From positions 124,001 through 188,000 of the forward strand of contig NZ_JAHSTV010000006.1 of NCBI RefSeq assembly GCF_019145235.1: a DNA stretch of 64,000 nt. The letters run 5' to 3'. Under the pieces are notes generated by a model that was given only the letters and a program-made list of their open reading frames with translations, was not told where the DNA came from and did not search any database. Source of the DNA: Pseudomonas farris. Lineage in GTDB: Bacteria > Pseudomonadota > Gammaproteobacteria > Pseudomonadales > Pseudomonadaceae. The first letter of the stretch is position 1. Every line of letters begins with the position of its first letter. A program made the translations under genes and the position numbers. Of this stretch, positions 24,720-33,702 are shown one piece after another.

Positions 24720-26246
24720 CTACCCATCGAAGTCACCCAAATTGATATTCAGGCGCCCGAGGCGGTACAGCAGCGTGCGGCGCGGCAACCCGAGTTCGCG
24801 GGCGGCGAGGGTCTGGTTGCCGTCGTTTTTGCGCAGGCAGTCGAGCAGCAAACTGCGCTCAACCTGCTCCAGGCGTTCGCGCAGGTTCAGGCTGCTGTCT
24901 TCCGGCATGGTTTCCATGCGCAGGGAGAAATGCTCGGCCAGCAACTCGCCGCCTTCGCACAGCAATACCGCGCGTTCGACCAAACCTTTGAGTTCACGCA
25001 CGTTGCCGGGGAAGGCGTAACCGGACAGGTGATCCAGCGCCGCGTCGGACCAGCGCACCGCATCCCGTTGCAGAAACGCGCACGCCTTGTCGGCGAAGTG
25101 CCGGGCCAGGTCGAGGATGTCGCCTTCGCGCTGGCGCAGGGCCGGCAGCTCGATCGGGAATTGCGCGAGGCGGTAGTACAAGTCCTCGCGGAATTTGCCT
25201 TCACTGACCAGTACCGATAAATCCCGGTGCGTCGCGGCGATGATGCGCACGTCGATCTTGTGGGTGTCGTTGGAACCCAACGGGCGGATCTCGCCTTCCT
25301 GCAACACGCGCAACAACTTGGCTTGCAGGGACAACGGCATGTCGCCGATTTCATCGAGCAACAAGGTGCCGCCATTGGCCGCGTCAAACAGCCCGGCACG
25401 GTCGCGGTCGGCGCCGGTGAAAGCACCTTTGCGGTAGCCGAACAGCTCACTTTCCAGCAGGTTCTCGGGGAACGCCGCGCAGTTCTGCACTATGAACGCC
25501 TGGGAACGGCGCGGGCCGCAATCGTGAATCGCCCGCGCGACCACTTCCTTGCCAGTGCCGGTCTCGCCGCGCAGCAGCACGGTGTAAGGGCTGTGCAAAA
25601 CTTTACTGATCAGCGAATAGGTCTGGCGCATCGCCGAACTCTTGCCGATCAGGCCATAACCGCTGGCGCTCGGGACGTTGACCGGAGTCGGCCGTGTATT
25701 GCCGGTCGGCTTACGCAAACGCTGCAGCAAGTGCAATTGGCCGAGCACGAACGAGCCCAGTTGACCGAGGGAATCGGCAAAGCCTTGCAGGTCGATATGC
25801 CGGCGACTGGCGCACAGCAGCAAACCTTCGACAGCCTTTTGCTGATTAACCAACGGCACGCACAACAGCGACTGCCAAGGCGTTGCCTGCAGTGGCAGGA
25901 AACTGGTTTCGTGCAGGCTGCCGCTCAGCTCGCTGAGGCATACCACGCGGTTCTGGCACAGGGCGAATTGCAGCAGTTGTTCACCGTTGTAATCCGCCGG
26001 CAGGCTCGCCCCTTCCCGGGGTTGCAGAATGCCGTTCAGGCACTCGGCGTTCATCCCCAGGCAGGTGTGGGTCGCGTCCAGCAGGTACAGCTGCGTCAGC
26101 TCGCAACCGCTGAGCTCGGCCAACCCGCGCACGAAGTCACCCAGCAGCGCAGCACCGTCCGCCGCGCGCGACAGGCTGGCGAACTGCGCCAGCAAGGCTT
26201 CGGCATAGACCAGCGGTTGCGGCACTTGAGTGAACATCACACCCAC
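24720..26246 (-). CDS. Sfa, sigma-54-dependent activator of the H2-type cluster
   Basis: The protein has 508 residues. The N-terminal 170 residues form a GAF-like sensor (LAELSGCELTQLYLLDATHTCLGM, then LLCVPLVNQQKAVEGLLLCAS). The central AAA+ domain has Walker A GETGTGKE, the sigma-54 contact loop GAFTGA, and Walker B LLLDEIGDM. The C-terminal Fis-type helix-turn-helix is NQTLAARELGLPRRTLLYRL. It opens sigma-54 promoters for T6SS genes. In P. aeruginosa the equivalent gene (sfa2) has the same place between clpV and fha. clpV ends 1 base before its start. Confidence 0.93.
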   Translation of the reverse strand: MGVMFTQVPQPLVYAEALLAQFASLSRAADGAALLGDFVRGLAELSGCELTQLYLLDATHTCLGMNAECLNGILQPREGASLPADYNGEQLLQFALCQNRVVCLSELSGSLHETSFLPLQATPWQSLLCVPLVNQQKAVEGLLLCASRRHIDLQGFADSLGQLGSFVLGQLHLLQRLRKPTGNTRPTPVNVPSASGYGLIGKSSAMRQTYSLISKVLHSPYTVLLRGETGTGKEVVARAIHDCGPRRSQAFIVQNCAAFPENLLESELFGYRKGAFTGADRDRAGLFDAANGGTLLLDEIGDMPLSLQAKLLRVLQEGEIRPLGSNDTHKIDVRIIAATHRDLSVLVSEGKFREDLYYRLAQFPIELPALRQREGDILDLARHFADKACAFLQRDAVRWSDAALDHLSGYAFPGNVRELKGLVERAVLLCEGGELLAEHFSLRMETMPEDSSLNLRERLEQVERSLLLDCLRKNDGNQTLAARELGLPRRTLLYRLGRLNINLGDFDG

Positions 26247-26247
26247 C

Positions 26248-28896
26248 TCAGGCGAACTCGCACATCACGCTGGCGTTGCCGTCGAGCGTCGCATGCACAC
26301 GCTTGAGGCTTTCGCCGGTGGCCATTGCATCGAGCAAACGGTCAGCCACCAACGGCAGCACGTGCAGGTCGAGCAAGTGGTCGATCAGGCGCGCGCCGCT
26401 GTCGCTTTGGGTGCAGCGTTCGGCCAGGTGATCGACGAGGTCCTGGGAGTAAGTGAAATCAAGCTGGCGACGGTTCAGGCGCTCGCCCAAACGACCGAGT
26501 TTGATTTCGATCAGCTCGCGCAGCACCGGGCCACCGACCGGGTAGTAAGGCACCACACGCATCCGCGCCAGCAGCGCCGGTTTGAAGTGCTTGCTGAGCA
26601 CCGGGCGAATGGTTTCTAAGAGCACTTCTGCAGTCGGCCGCGCGCCGTTTTCGCAGAGTTCGCTGATGCGGTCGCTGCCAAGGTTCGAGGTCATCAGAAT
26701 GAGCGTATTGCGGAAGTCGATCTCGCGCCCTTCCCCGTCGTTGGCCACACCTTTGTCGAAGATTTGGTAGAACAGGTTCAGTACGTCCGGGTCGGCTTTC
26801 TCGACTTCATCGAGCAACACCACCGAGTACGGTTTCTGGCGCACGGCTTCGGTGAGCATGCCGCCCTCGCCGTAACCGACGTAGCCCGGCGGCGCACCGA
26901 TCAGACGGGAGACGGTGTGCTTCTCCTGGAACTCGGACATGTTGATAGTGGTGATGAAGCGATCACCGCCGTAGAGCAAGTCGGCCAGGGCCAGGGCGGT
27001 TTCGGTCTTGCCGACACCGCTTGGACCAACCAGCAGGAACACGCCGACCGGTGCATCAGGCTTGTTGAGGCCTGCGGCGGTGGCGCGCATCGAACGGTCC
27101 AGTGCATGAACCGCTTGTTCCTGACCACGAATGCGCGTGCGCAGGTCGGTGGCGAAGCTCGCGACCTTGGCATTGTGTTCCCGAGCCAGTTGCGCCAATG
27201 GCACGCCGGTCCAGGCGCTGATCACTTCGGCCACCAGACGCGGGCAGACTTCGAAGCTGACCAGACGTTCCTTGACCTGGGCCTCGGTCAGGGCACGGTG
27301 GGTTTCGTTGAGTGCAGTTTCCAGGGACGCGACGCTTTGTGCTTCGTCTACTGGCAGGGTTTCGATCACGGTGCCTTCAGCGTCTTCTTCGACCGTGATG
27401 GTCGGTTCGACGGCAGCGGCTTCGCGAGCTTTGGCCAGTTGCTGACGCAGTTCCAGCAAGCGCTCGGCCAATTCTTTCTGTTCGGTCCAGAGGGTTTCCA
27501 GAGCGACCATTTCGTCTTCTGCCTCGGCCAGGCGATCTTCCAGAGCATCCAATGCTTCATGATCGATCAGCAGACCCGCCTCGGCGTCACGACGCAAGGC
27601 CTGACGCTGACGCCCACCTTCGGCCAGCTCGCCACGCAGGCGTTCCAGACTTTCCGGGGCGGCGGCGAGGCTGATGCGCACTCGAGCGCACGCGGTGTCG
27701 AGTACGTCGACGGCTTTGTCCGGCAGCTGACGACCCGCCAGGTAACGGGCAGACAACTCGGCCGCGGCAACCACTGCGTCATCACGCAGGTAGATGCCGT
27801 GGCTCTTCTCATAGACCTGAGCCAAACCACGCAGGATGGTCACCGCTTCGCTGACGGTCGGTTCGTGCAGTTGCACCGGCTGGAAACGACGGGCCAGGGC
27901 CGGATCTTTCTCGAAGTATTTTTTGTACTCCGCCCAAGTGGTAGCGGCGATGGTGCGCAATTCGCCACGGGCCAAGGCTGGCTTGAGCAAGTTGGCCGCG
28001 TCGGAACCACCGGCATTGCCGCCCGCACCGATCAAAGTGTGAGCTTCGTCGATAAACAGAATGATCGGTTTTGGCGAGGCTTTGACTTCGTCGATCACGC
28101 CTTTAAGGCGACGTTCGAATTCACCTTTGACGCTGGCGCCGGCCTGCAACAGGCCCATGTCCAGCGACAGCAACTCGACACCTTTCAAGACTTGCGGCAC
28201 TTCACCGGCCGCGATGCGCGAAGCCAGGCCTTCGACAATCGCGGTTTTACCGACGCCGGCTTCACCGACCACAATCGGGTTGTTCTTGCGGCGACGGGCG
28301 AGGATGTCGACCATCTGCCGGATCGCGCCATCGCGGCACAGTACAGGGTCGAGTTTGCCGTCGCGGGCTTGTTGGGTCAGGTTGTGAGTGAAGCGCTGCA
28401 GCAGCGATTCGCCGGGCACAGCGGGTTTGCCGGTGGCCGGTTGTTCTTTCTGCGACAGGGCGAATTCTTTCAGACGCTCGATGTTCAGCTTGGCCAGCAA
28501 CGACTGATAACGACTTCCGGCATAACGCATCGGGTTGCACAGCAGTGCGAGGATCAACGCGGCTTGCTCGACCTGGCTCTGGCCCAGTTCGAGGTTGGCC
28601 ACCAGCAAGGCGTCTTGCAGCCATTGCACCAGTTCCGGGGCGAACACCGGGTTGCGCGAGGCGCTGTGCTCGACCCGCGATTGCAGCGCGGCGCTCAGTT
28701 CACCGGCATCGACTTCGGCATCTTGCAGCGCGCGGGCGAGCAGGCCTTGCGGGCGCTCCAGCAGGCCCAGCAGCAGGTCTTCGACGAGAATCTTGCTGCC
28801 GCCACGGGCGACGCAGCGTTCCGCAGAACTTTCCAGATCACGACGGGTTTCGGCGTCCAGCGCCTGGATAAGTTGTTGCAGGTCTACGTTGATCAT
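26248..28896 (-). CDS. clpV: ClpV (TssH) AAA+ ATPase
   Basis: The protein has 882 residues. An N-terminal Clp repeat domain (LQQLIQALDAETRRDLESSAERCV) precedes two AAA+ modules, with Walker A GEAGVGKT and GPSGVGKTE. A linker with coiled-coil features (AEAEDEMVALETLWTEQKELAERLLELRQQLAKAREAA) lies between them. ClpV unfolds the contracted TssB-TssC sheath so its subunits can be reused. A gap of 13 bases separates it from tssG. The second cluster shows no clpV inside this window. Confidence 0.96.
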   Translation of the reverse strand: MINVDLQQLIQALDAETRRDLESSAERCVARGGSKILVEDLLLGLLERPQGLLARALQDAEVDAGELSAALQSRVEHSASRNPVFAPELVQWLQDALLVANLELGQSQVEQAALILALLCNPMRYAGSRYQSLLAKLNIERLKEFALSQKEQPATGKPAVPGESLLQRFTHNLTQQARDGKLDPVLCRDGAIRQMVDILARRRKNNPIVVGEAGVGKTAIVEGLASRIAAGEVPQVLKGVELLSLDMGLLQAGASVKGEFERRLKGVIDEVKASPKPIILFIDEAHTLIGAGGNAGGSDAANLLKPALARGELRTIAATTWAEYKKYFEKDPALARRFQPVQLHEPTVSEAVTILRGLAQVYEKSHGIYLRDDAVVAAAELSARYLAGRQLPDKAVDVLDTACARVRISLAAAPESLERLRGELAEGGRQRQALRRDAEAGLLIDHEALDALEDRLAEAEDEMVALETLWTEQKELAERLLELRQQLAKAREAAAVEPTITVEEDAEGTVIETLPVDEAQSVASLETALNETHRALTEAQVKERLVSFEVCPRLVAEVISAWTGVPLAQLAREHNAKVASFATDLRTRIRGQEQAVHALDRSMRATAAGLNKPDAPVGVFLLVGPSGVGKTETALALADLLYGGDRFITTINMSEFQEKHTVSRLIGAPPGYVGYGEGGMLTEAVRQKPYSVVLLDEVEKADPDVLNLFYQIFDKGVANDGEGREIDFRNTLILMTSNLGSDRISELCENGARPTAEVLLETIRPVLSKHFKPALLARMRVVPYYPVGGPVLRELIEIKLGRLGERLNRRQLDFTYSQDLVDHLAERCTQSDSGARLIDHLLDLHVLPLVADRLLDAMATGESLKRVHATLDGNASVMCEFA

Positions 28897-28909
28897 GTGT
28901 CATCTGTCC

Positions 28910-29917
28910 TTAATGAATTTTGCTGCCCAAGGTCACCACGCCGTCCGCTTTTTCGCGGCCCAGCCAACTGGTCCATCCCAGGCGACAGGCGTTCTGTTCA
29001 CCGATGCGCAGTTCGCGGATTTCTTCCTGGCGCAACACCAGGCGAATGTCGTAATCGAGCGGGTCACGCAGGGTGAACCGCACCAGCGCGCACAGCGGCT
29101 GGTAGCCGAAACCGATCGGCAGGAATTCGTGAAAGCGTTGCCAGTCGAGCTCGCGGATGTGAATGCGGAATTTGCCGCTGCGATCACGCACGTGTTCGCC
29201 CAGCACCAGGTCTTCGCCGAGCATGCTGTTGGCGCGACCCAGGCGATTGCGCTGCTCGTCGAGGATTTCGACGCGGCGCTCGATGCACTGCTCGATGGTC
29301 AGTTCGGCATGCTTGAAGTAGTAACGCAGCACCGCTTCGATCAGCGCCGCCGAGTGCGCCCGCAAGCTGAGCAGGCCAAGGTACGGCAGCAGGCGTTTCC
29401 AGTTCAGTTCCTGGGCCCTGCGGATCTCTTCGCCACCGAGGCCGATCAACGCAAACAACTGCGAGGAAAACGGATCGAGGGCGCCGCTCTGGAAGCTTGC
29501 GCGGTAGCGATATTTGCGCCAGATCGGCAGCATCAGCCGTTGCAGGCGATGGTGGAACAGGTCGAGGAAGTTGCGGGTCGGATTGCCGTCTTCACTGTCA
29601 CCCAGAGCCTGTTCGCCATAGAACGCCGGCAGCGGAGAACCGGAACCGACCAGGCCAATCAGGTTGAAACGCAGACGCGCACGCATCTGCCCGTGCTCTT
29701 TGAAAAACTCCACGCGATCGACGTCGCTGCCAGGGAAACCCAGGCTCGGATTGGCCTGGAATTCCAGCTGGTCGTACAGGTCGTCTTCGCTCAGGTGCGG
29801 GTGTGCCTCACGCAGCCGGTCAATGACCAGCAGCACGGCCTGAAACAGCGAGTACTCGCGTATTACCCGGGTCAGCCCGCTTAAAGCAGGGGCTGCAGGC
29901 CCATACGTGGTGTCCAT
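28910..29917 (-). CDS. tssG: TssG baseplate wedge protein, H2-type
   Basis: The protein has 335 residues. The N-terminus (LTRVIREYSLFQAVLLVIDRLREAHPH) and ARLRFNLIGLVGSGSPLPAFYGEQAL are typical of TssG. The C-terminal half carries FRIHIRELDWQRFHEFLPIG. TssG joins TssE, TssF and TssK in the baseplate wedge. Its start overlaps the tssF end by 37 bases, a usual coupling of these two genes. Confidence 0.95.
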   Translation of the reverse strand: MDTTYGPAAPALSGLTRVIREYSLFQAVLLVIDRLREAHPHLSEDDLYDQLEFQANPSLGFPGSDVDRVEFFKEHGQMRARLRFNLIGLVGSGSPLPAFYGEQALGDSEDGNPTRNFLDLFHHRLQRLMLPIWRKYRYRASFQSGALDPFSSQLFALIGLGGEEIRRAQELNWKRLLPYLGLLSLRAHSAALIEAVLRYYFKHAELTIEQCIERRVEILDEQRNRLGRANSMLGEDLVLGEHVRDRSGKFRIHIRELDWQRFHEFLPIGFGYQPLCALVRFTLRDPLDYDIRLVLRQEEIRELRIGEQNACRLGWTSWLGREKADGVVTLGSKIH

Positions 29918-31668
29918 TGGTACACCTCTCCCTGTGTGCTTTTTACCCGCAGCTCGTGGAACGAATTGAGACTGGCGTAAAGCGCGAAAAACTCGTTAAG
30001 AACCGAAGCGAACACAAACAGGTCGCCCTCGCCGATATACCCTTCCGGGTCGATGGTCAGCTCGGTGCGCAACCCACGAACCGGCAACCCTCGGTGCAAT
30101 CTGTCGACGTGTTGGTGCTTGATCGACTTGAGCCCGCCCAGCAGGCGCTTGCTGACTTTTTCCGCGTGTTGGTCGTAGTAGCGCGGCAGGTCGTAGGTTT
30201 CGAGAATCACCTTCAACGCATTGACGTCGGTCAGCGACAGGTAGTTAAGCGACATGTTGCTGATCAGCTTCCAGAGGAAGTCGCGGTTCAGCGGCGGCGC
30301 AAAACTCGACGTGGCCGGGGTGATGTTGCGAAAGCTGAGGAACTCCGGGGTCTCTTCGCAGGCCATGCAGATGTCGCCGAGCTTGAGCTTGCGCGGCAGG
30401 TTCTGGTTGGTGCACATCAGCTCGATCGACAGGGTTTCGTGGGCTTCGGTGTGGCGGATGCCGAAGCTCAGATAAGTGTCGAGGCCGTCGTGCAGCAAGG
30501 ACGAACGCTGGCGGATGCTGTAATGCGGACGGCTTGTCGGCACGTCGAAACTCGGGTCGTGCTCGAAGGATTCGAACGGCACGTACTCCTGATAACCGAG
30601 GCCGCCGGGCTTCCAGCCGGTGACGGTTTCCACCGAGAACACGCCGCAGTTTTCCAGGTCGAATTCGGCCGGCAACAGCAGGTATTCGTCCTGTTTGCCA
30701 TCGAGGCGAATCGGCAAAGCATCGTGCTCGAACAGGTTAACGATCGGGGTGCAGTAGAGCTTCACGTTGTCCAGGGTCGGACGCATACGCATGATGCCGC
30801 TCTTGCGAATATCGAAGCGCAATTCCAGGCCACGCATCTGCTTGAGGGTGTCTTCCGGCAACGCCTTGAGCAGGTCGAGACCGTTGATGTCGACGAAGAG
30901 GAATTTGTCCTGGAAGGCGAAATATTCCTGCAGGTAGCGGTAGCCGCGAAAGGTGTTCAGCGGATACGGGATCAACGCCTCTTCTTCGGCAAAGCCCACC
31001 GGCTGCACGCGGTCGCCGGGCATCTTGAACGCCATCGGCAGGCCGTTCACCCCGTTGATGGCCTTGCCGGCGTCGTCCAGCGGGATCAGTTCGATGCCTT
31101 CGAGGTTGCGCAACAGGCTCAGGTAAAGCATCTGACTGATGTAGCGCTCACCGGCAAAGTGCAGGCGCAGACGACTCAGCGCCAGCTCGCCGAGGTGACC
31201 GTCAGCGCTCATCTCCAGACGCAAGCTCAACAGCGAACCGTCGCCCTTCACCGAGTAAGTCAGCGCGGCCAGATCCAGCGGCAATACCTCGGTCGGATAG
31301 CACGTGCGAAAACGGCAGCGCACATCATCGACCGGCACACTCTCGACCGGCGTATCACGCTCGACCCTCAAGGCAGGCCCGGAACGCTTCAACGGGTCGA
31401 ACTGCAAAATGCTGAACGCCGGCAGCGGCCGCATGTAGTTCGGCCACAGCAGCTGCATCAGCGAGTGGCTGAGTTCCGGCAACTCGTCGTCGAGCTTCTG
31501 GCGCAGGCGCCCGGTCAGAAAGGCAAAGCCCTCGAGCAACCGCTCCACGTCCGGATCCCGCCCGGCCTGTCCCAGGAAAGGCGCCAACGCCGGGCTACGC
31601 TCGGCGAATCGACGACCTAACTGGCGAAGTGCGGTGAGTTCGCTTTGGTAGTAGTGGTTAAAGGACAC
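29881..31668 (-). CDS. tssF: TssF baseplate wedge protein, H2-type
   Basis: The protein has 595 residues and starts with GTG 31668 (MSFNHYYQSELTALRQLGRRFAERSPALAPFLG, the family start). TssF is the main wedge component that bridges TssG and the spike. LWPNYMRPLPAFSILQFDP and the C-terminal GLPVRGLRTELTIDPEGYIGEGDLFVFASVLNEFFALYASLNSF are conserved features. A 92-base gap holding the end of the effector/immunity insertion precedes it, so the PAAR-effector-immunity genes have been placed between tssE and tssF. Confidence 0.95.
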   Translation of the reverse strand: MSFNHYYQSELTALRQLGRRFAERSPALAPFLGQAGRDPDVERLLEGFAFLTGRLRQKLDDELPELSHSLMQLLWPNYMRPLPAFSILQFDPLKRSGPALRVERDTPVESVPVDDVRCRFRTCYPTEVLPLDLAALTYSVKGDGSLLSLRLEMSADGHLGELALSRLRLHFAGERYISQMLYLSLLRNLEGIELIPLDDAGKAINGVNGLPMAFKMPGDRVQPVGFAEEEALIPYPLNTFRGYRYLQEYFAFQDKFLFVDINGLDLLKALPEDTLKQMRGLELRFDIRKSGIMRMRPTLDNVKLYCTPIVNLFEHDALPIRLDGKQDEYLLLPAEFDLENCGVFSVETVTGWKPGGLGYQEYVPFESFEHDPSFDVPTSRPHYSIRQRSSLLHDGLDTYLSFGIRHTEAHETLSIELMCTNQNLPRKLKLGDICMACEETPEFLSFRNITPATSSFAPPLNRDFLWKLISNMSLNYLSLTDVNALKVILETYDLPRYYDQHAEKVSKRLLGGLKSIKHQHVDRLHRGLPVRGLRTELTIDPEGYIGEGDLFVFASVLNEFFALYASLNSFHELRVKSTQGEVYQWTPRMGLQPLL

Positions 31669-31760
31669 GGGTTACCTGCCTGCTTGAAAATTCGAGGGAG
31701 CCAACTGCTTTTATTAGTGCCAAACGCACCTGCGATAGAGCGGAGTCAAATCCCACCAAC

Positions 31761-31967
31761 TTAAGCTGGCAACAGGTTTAAAAAATAAGTTCCTATTGCA
31801 TGTATTAGAGGGATCAGCAACACACACAAGTACATCATTACCTTATGGATTCGGCGAGCCCTGATACTGGGAAAAATCCCACACACAGCAACTAAGACGC
31901 AAATAATCGCCAATGTGCCAAAAAAATCGCTGTCTGCCACATTTGCAAAATAACCTTCTACAGTCAC
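31761..31967 (-). CDS. Small two-helix membrane protein, candidate immunity protein
   Basis: The protein has 68 residues from GTG 31967, which overlaps the stop of the upstream effector gene as GTGA. Two membrane helices, FFGTLAIICVLVAVCGIFPS and VMMYLCVLLIPLIHAIGTYF, are joined by a basic loop (IRARRIHK). The tight coupling to the effector gene is typical of immunity genes, and a membrane position suits protection against an enzyme acting at the periplasmic face. No family was recognised. It could instead be an accessory or chaperone-like membrane protein. AT content is higher than in tss genes around it. Confidence 0.65.
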   Translation of the reverse strand: MTVEGYFANVADSDFFGTLAIICVLVAVCGIFPSIRARRIHKVMMYLCVLLIPLIHAIGTYFLNLLPA

Positions 31968-32761
31968 TTATTGAACTCCATGAAATTCCAACGGTAAAAC
32001 AAAAATATCTTCAGAAGATCTGCAGTAACCGAACCCGTAGTTTCATTCCTGTAGGTCCAACCAACCGCGTCCTTTGTGTAATAGCCACTTTCTATAGGCA
32101 TACCCGCATACCCGGAGTTTTGCGGGTCGGCCATATTTGCGCCTAACCATTTTTTTACTGTCGTAACGGGTCGGACACTGATCCCTCCAGTATTACCTTG
32201 CCTTATCTCTAACTTCGATGCGGTGATATTCACGGCTATTTGAATATGGTGAGCGATACCGCGGTCCAGCGCCTGCGCAAGAATGTCCCCAGGCAGCAAG
32301 GCTTCCACCGTTTCTACAGCAAGCGTATTCACTCCAACACGCTGCATATCTGGAGCCCCATAGGTCAGCATAACCATCTCGCAGAAACCGTACATATGCG
32401 AAGAATAGCGATCGTGTGCCGTGGCGGAATAGTTCTCCATATTTTTGTATGTTCTTACACCTGTTGTCAGCTTTACAGGTAGACCGCGCTTTGAGGCAAA
32501 CTCACAAAGCAAGCGCAACGCAAAATCCTCGCATGTAAACTTATTGCCGCTTATCGCACCGTCTTTATTCCAGTACTTCTCCACGATAAGTCGCTCAGAA
32601 ATTTCCGGTGCTTCTCTGTGATAATCAGCAATATCCGCCTCGGTCCAGAAAGCTGTTGTTTTCCAAAAAACCTTATAGATAACTTTTTTTGGCGCCTTGT
32701 CTGCCTTTGGAGTTAATGCGATTGAGCGCGCCATTAGCGTAGATAGAATTTCTGCACTCAT
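31964..32761 (-). CDS. PAAR-linked T6SS effector, probable cysteine hydrolase (NlpC/papain-like)
   Basis: The protein has 265 residues and its start overlaps the PAAR stop as ATGA. Cys77 in KFTCEDFALRLLCEFASKRG sits at the start of a helix, and His171/His172 follow PGDILAQALDRGIAHHIQIAVN about 95 residues later. A Cys at a helix start followed by PGD and then a His at a strand is the NlpC/P60 or papain-fold pattern (known). No signal peptide is seen, so the protein is not secreted by Sec. It may cut the peptide part of peptidoglycan or an acyl/amide bond elsewhere. I could not place it in a named Tae or Tse family. The second module end (YYTKDAVGWTYRNETTGS) is unassigned. Confidence 0.65.
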   Translation of the reverse strand: MSAEILSTLMARSIALTPKADKAPKKVIYKVFWKTTAFWTEADIADYHREAPEISERLIVEKYWNKDGAISGNKFTCEDFALRLLCEFASKRGLPVKLTTGVRTYKNMENYSATAHDRYSSHMYGFCEMVMLTYGAPDMQRVGVNTLAVETVEALLPGDILAQALDRGIAHHIQIAVNITASKLEIRQGNTGGISVRPVTTVKKWLGANMADPQNSGYAGMPIESGYYTKDAVGWTYRNETTGSVTADLLKIFLFYRWNFMEFNK

Positions 32762-33270
32762 ACCATCGCTCCATCCATCGCGGCGTGGAAGTCAAAAGTT
32801 TCACCTTCTTTTCCTCCTACCAACTGAGTTCTACCCATTGCATCACTTTGCCCAGAGATAACTTCGCCTTTGGCAGTGGTGATTTGATAAGGAATATCCT
32901 GAAGTGGATTTCCATCCTGATCTTCCATCACAACATGCTGACAATGGGAAAACAGCATCAATGGAACCGGTGGAATAAACGGCGCCGGCGAATGCGAATT
33001 CCCGATAATCACCGTCCCGGACCCGGCCGTAACCTTGTTGCCATGAGTACCGGCTGAGCCCACGGTGGCCGCCGGTTTACCGTTGATCAAAACGGTGGTC
33101 GCAAGATCGCCAACCATCGCACCACCACACGCCGAGGCATCGCCTTGGCGGGCGGCCGCGAGGCCGTCGAAGAACACGTCGCCGGAACCGGCGGCGATCG
33201 GGTTGGTGCCGTGGCCGGGGAGCGGGCAAGCGGTGGGGTCGGATACGCGTGCTGCTGGTTTGCCGGACAT
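32758..33270 (-). CDS. PAAR-domain spike tip protein with C-terminal extension
   Basis: The protein has 170 residues, with AGGAGATTCGT before ATG 33270. Residues 1-95 carry the PAAR pattern (MSGKPAARVSDPTACPLPGHG, DVFFDGLAAARQGDASACGG, GSGTVIIGN). The extension of about 75 residues (FSHCQHVVMEDQDGNPLQDIPYQI, then GQSDAMGRTQLVGGKEGETFDFHA) looks like a transthyretin-like domain often seen in effector-carrying spike proteins. PAAR sharpens the VgrG tip and holds an effector. It lies 10 bases after tssE and overlaps the effector by 4 bases. Confidence 0.88.
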   Translation of the reverse strand: MSGKPAARVSDPTACPLPGHGTNPIAAGSGDVFFDGLAAARQGDASACGGAMVGDLATTVLINGKPAATVGSAGTHGNKVTAGSGTVIIGNSHSPAPFIPPVPLMLFSHCQHVVMEDQDGNPLQDIPYQITTAKGEVISGQSDAMGRTQLVGGKEGETFDFHAAMDGAMV

Positions 33271-33280
33271 ACGAATCTCC

Positions 33281-33688
33281 TTAATTGACCTTTACTTGAC
33301 CGCTGCCATCCAGGAGCGCGGCGAAACTGACCTGGCGCTTGAAACCATCAACTTCCAGCAGGCCTTCGATGCTGAAGGACAGGCGAAGCTGATCGTTGTT
33401 ACGCGGCAGGGAGATGACACGCACGTTGCTCAGGCGCGGTTCGTAGGCTTCGATGAAACTTTCGATGGCCAGGCGGGCCTGACTCAGGGAGTCGTGCAGG
33501 CTCAGGCGCATGTCATTGAGATCGGGTAGCCCGTAATCGGACAGCGTTTGCACGCTGCCCGCACGGGTGCTGAGCATCTTGGCCAAATGGGCAGCCACGG
33601 ACGCCATGGCGGAAACCTCGCGGCTCCAGCCGACGCGTTTGTCCGCGTCGCCACCCAGGCGTTCGAAAAGGCTGCCGTATCCAGTCAT
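33281..33688 (-). CDS. tssE: TssE, gp25-like baseplate protein, H2-type
   Basis: The protein has 135 residues with a gp25-like fold. SLFERLGGD at the start, DYGLPDLNDMRLS with a short helix, and EAYEPRLSNVRVISLP are typical. It links baseplate wedges to the sheath. It lies 14 bases after tssC and is followed by the PAAR gene, 10 bases away. Confidence 0.93.
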   Translation of the reverse strand: MTGYGSLFERLGGDADKRVGWSREVSAMASVAAHLAKMLSTRAGSVQTLSDYGLPDLNDMRLSLHDSLSQARLAIESFIEAYEPRLSNVRVISLPRNNDQLRLSFSIEGLLEVDGFKRQVSFAALLDGSGQVKVN

Positions 33689-33702
33689 GAGTCAGGCTCC
33701 GC

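Noticed and set aside
26764-29076. Plus-strand frame of 770 residues opposite clpV
   Set aside because: Antisense shadow. ClpV motifs are complete on the minus strand.
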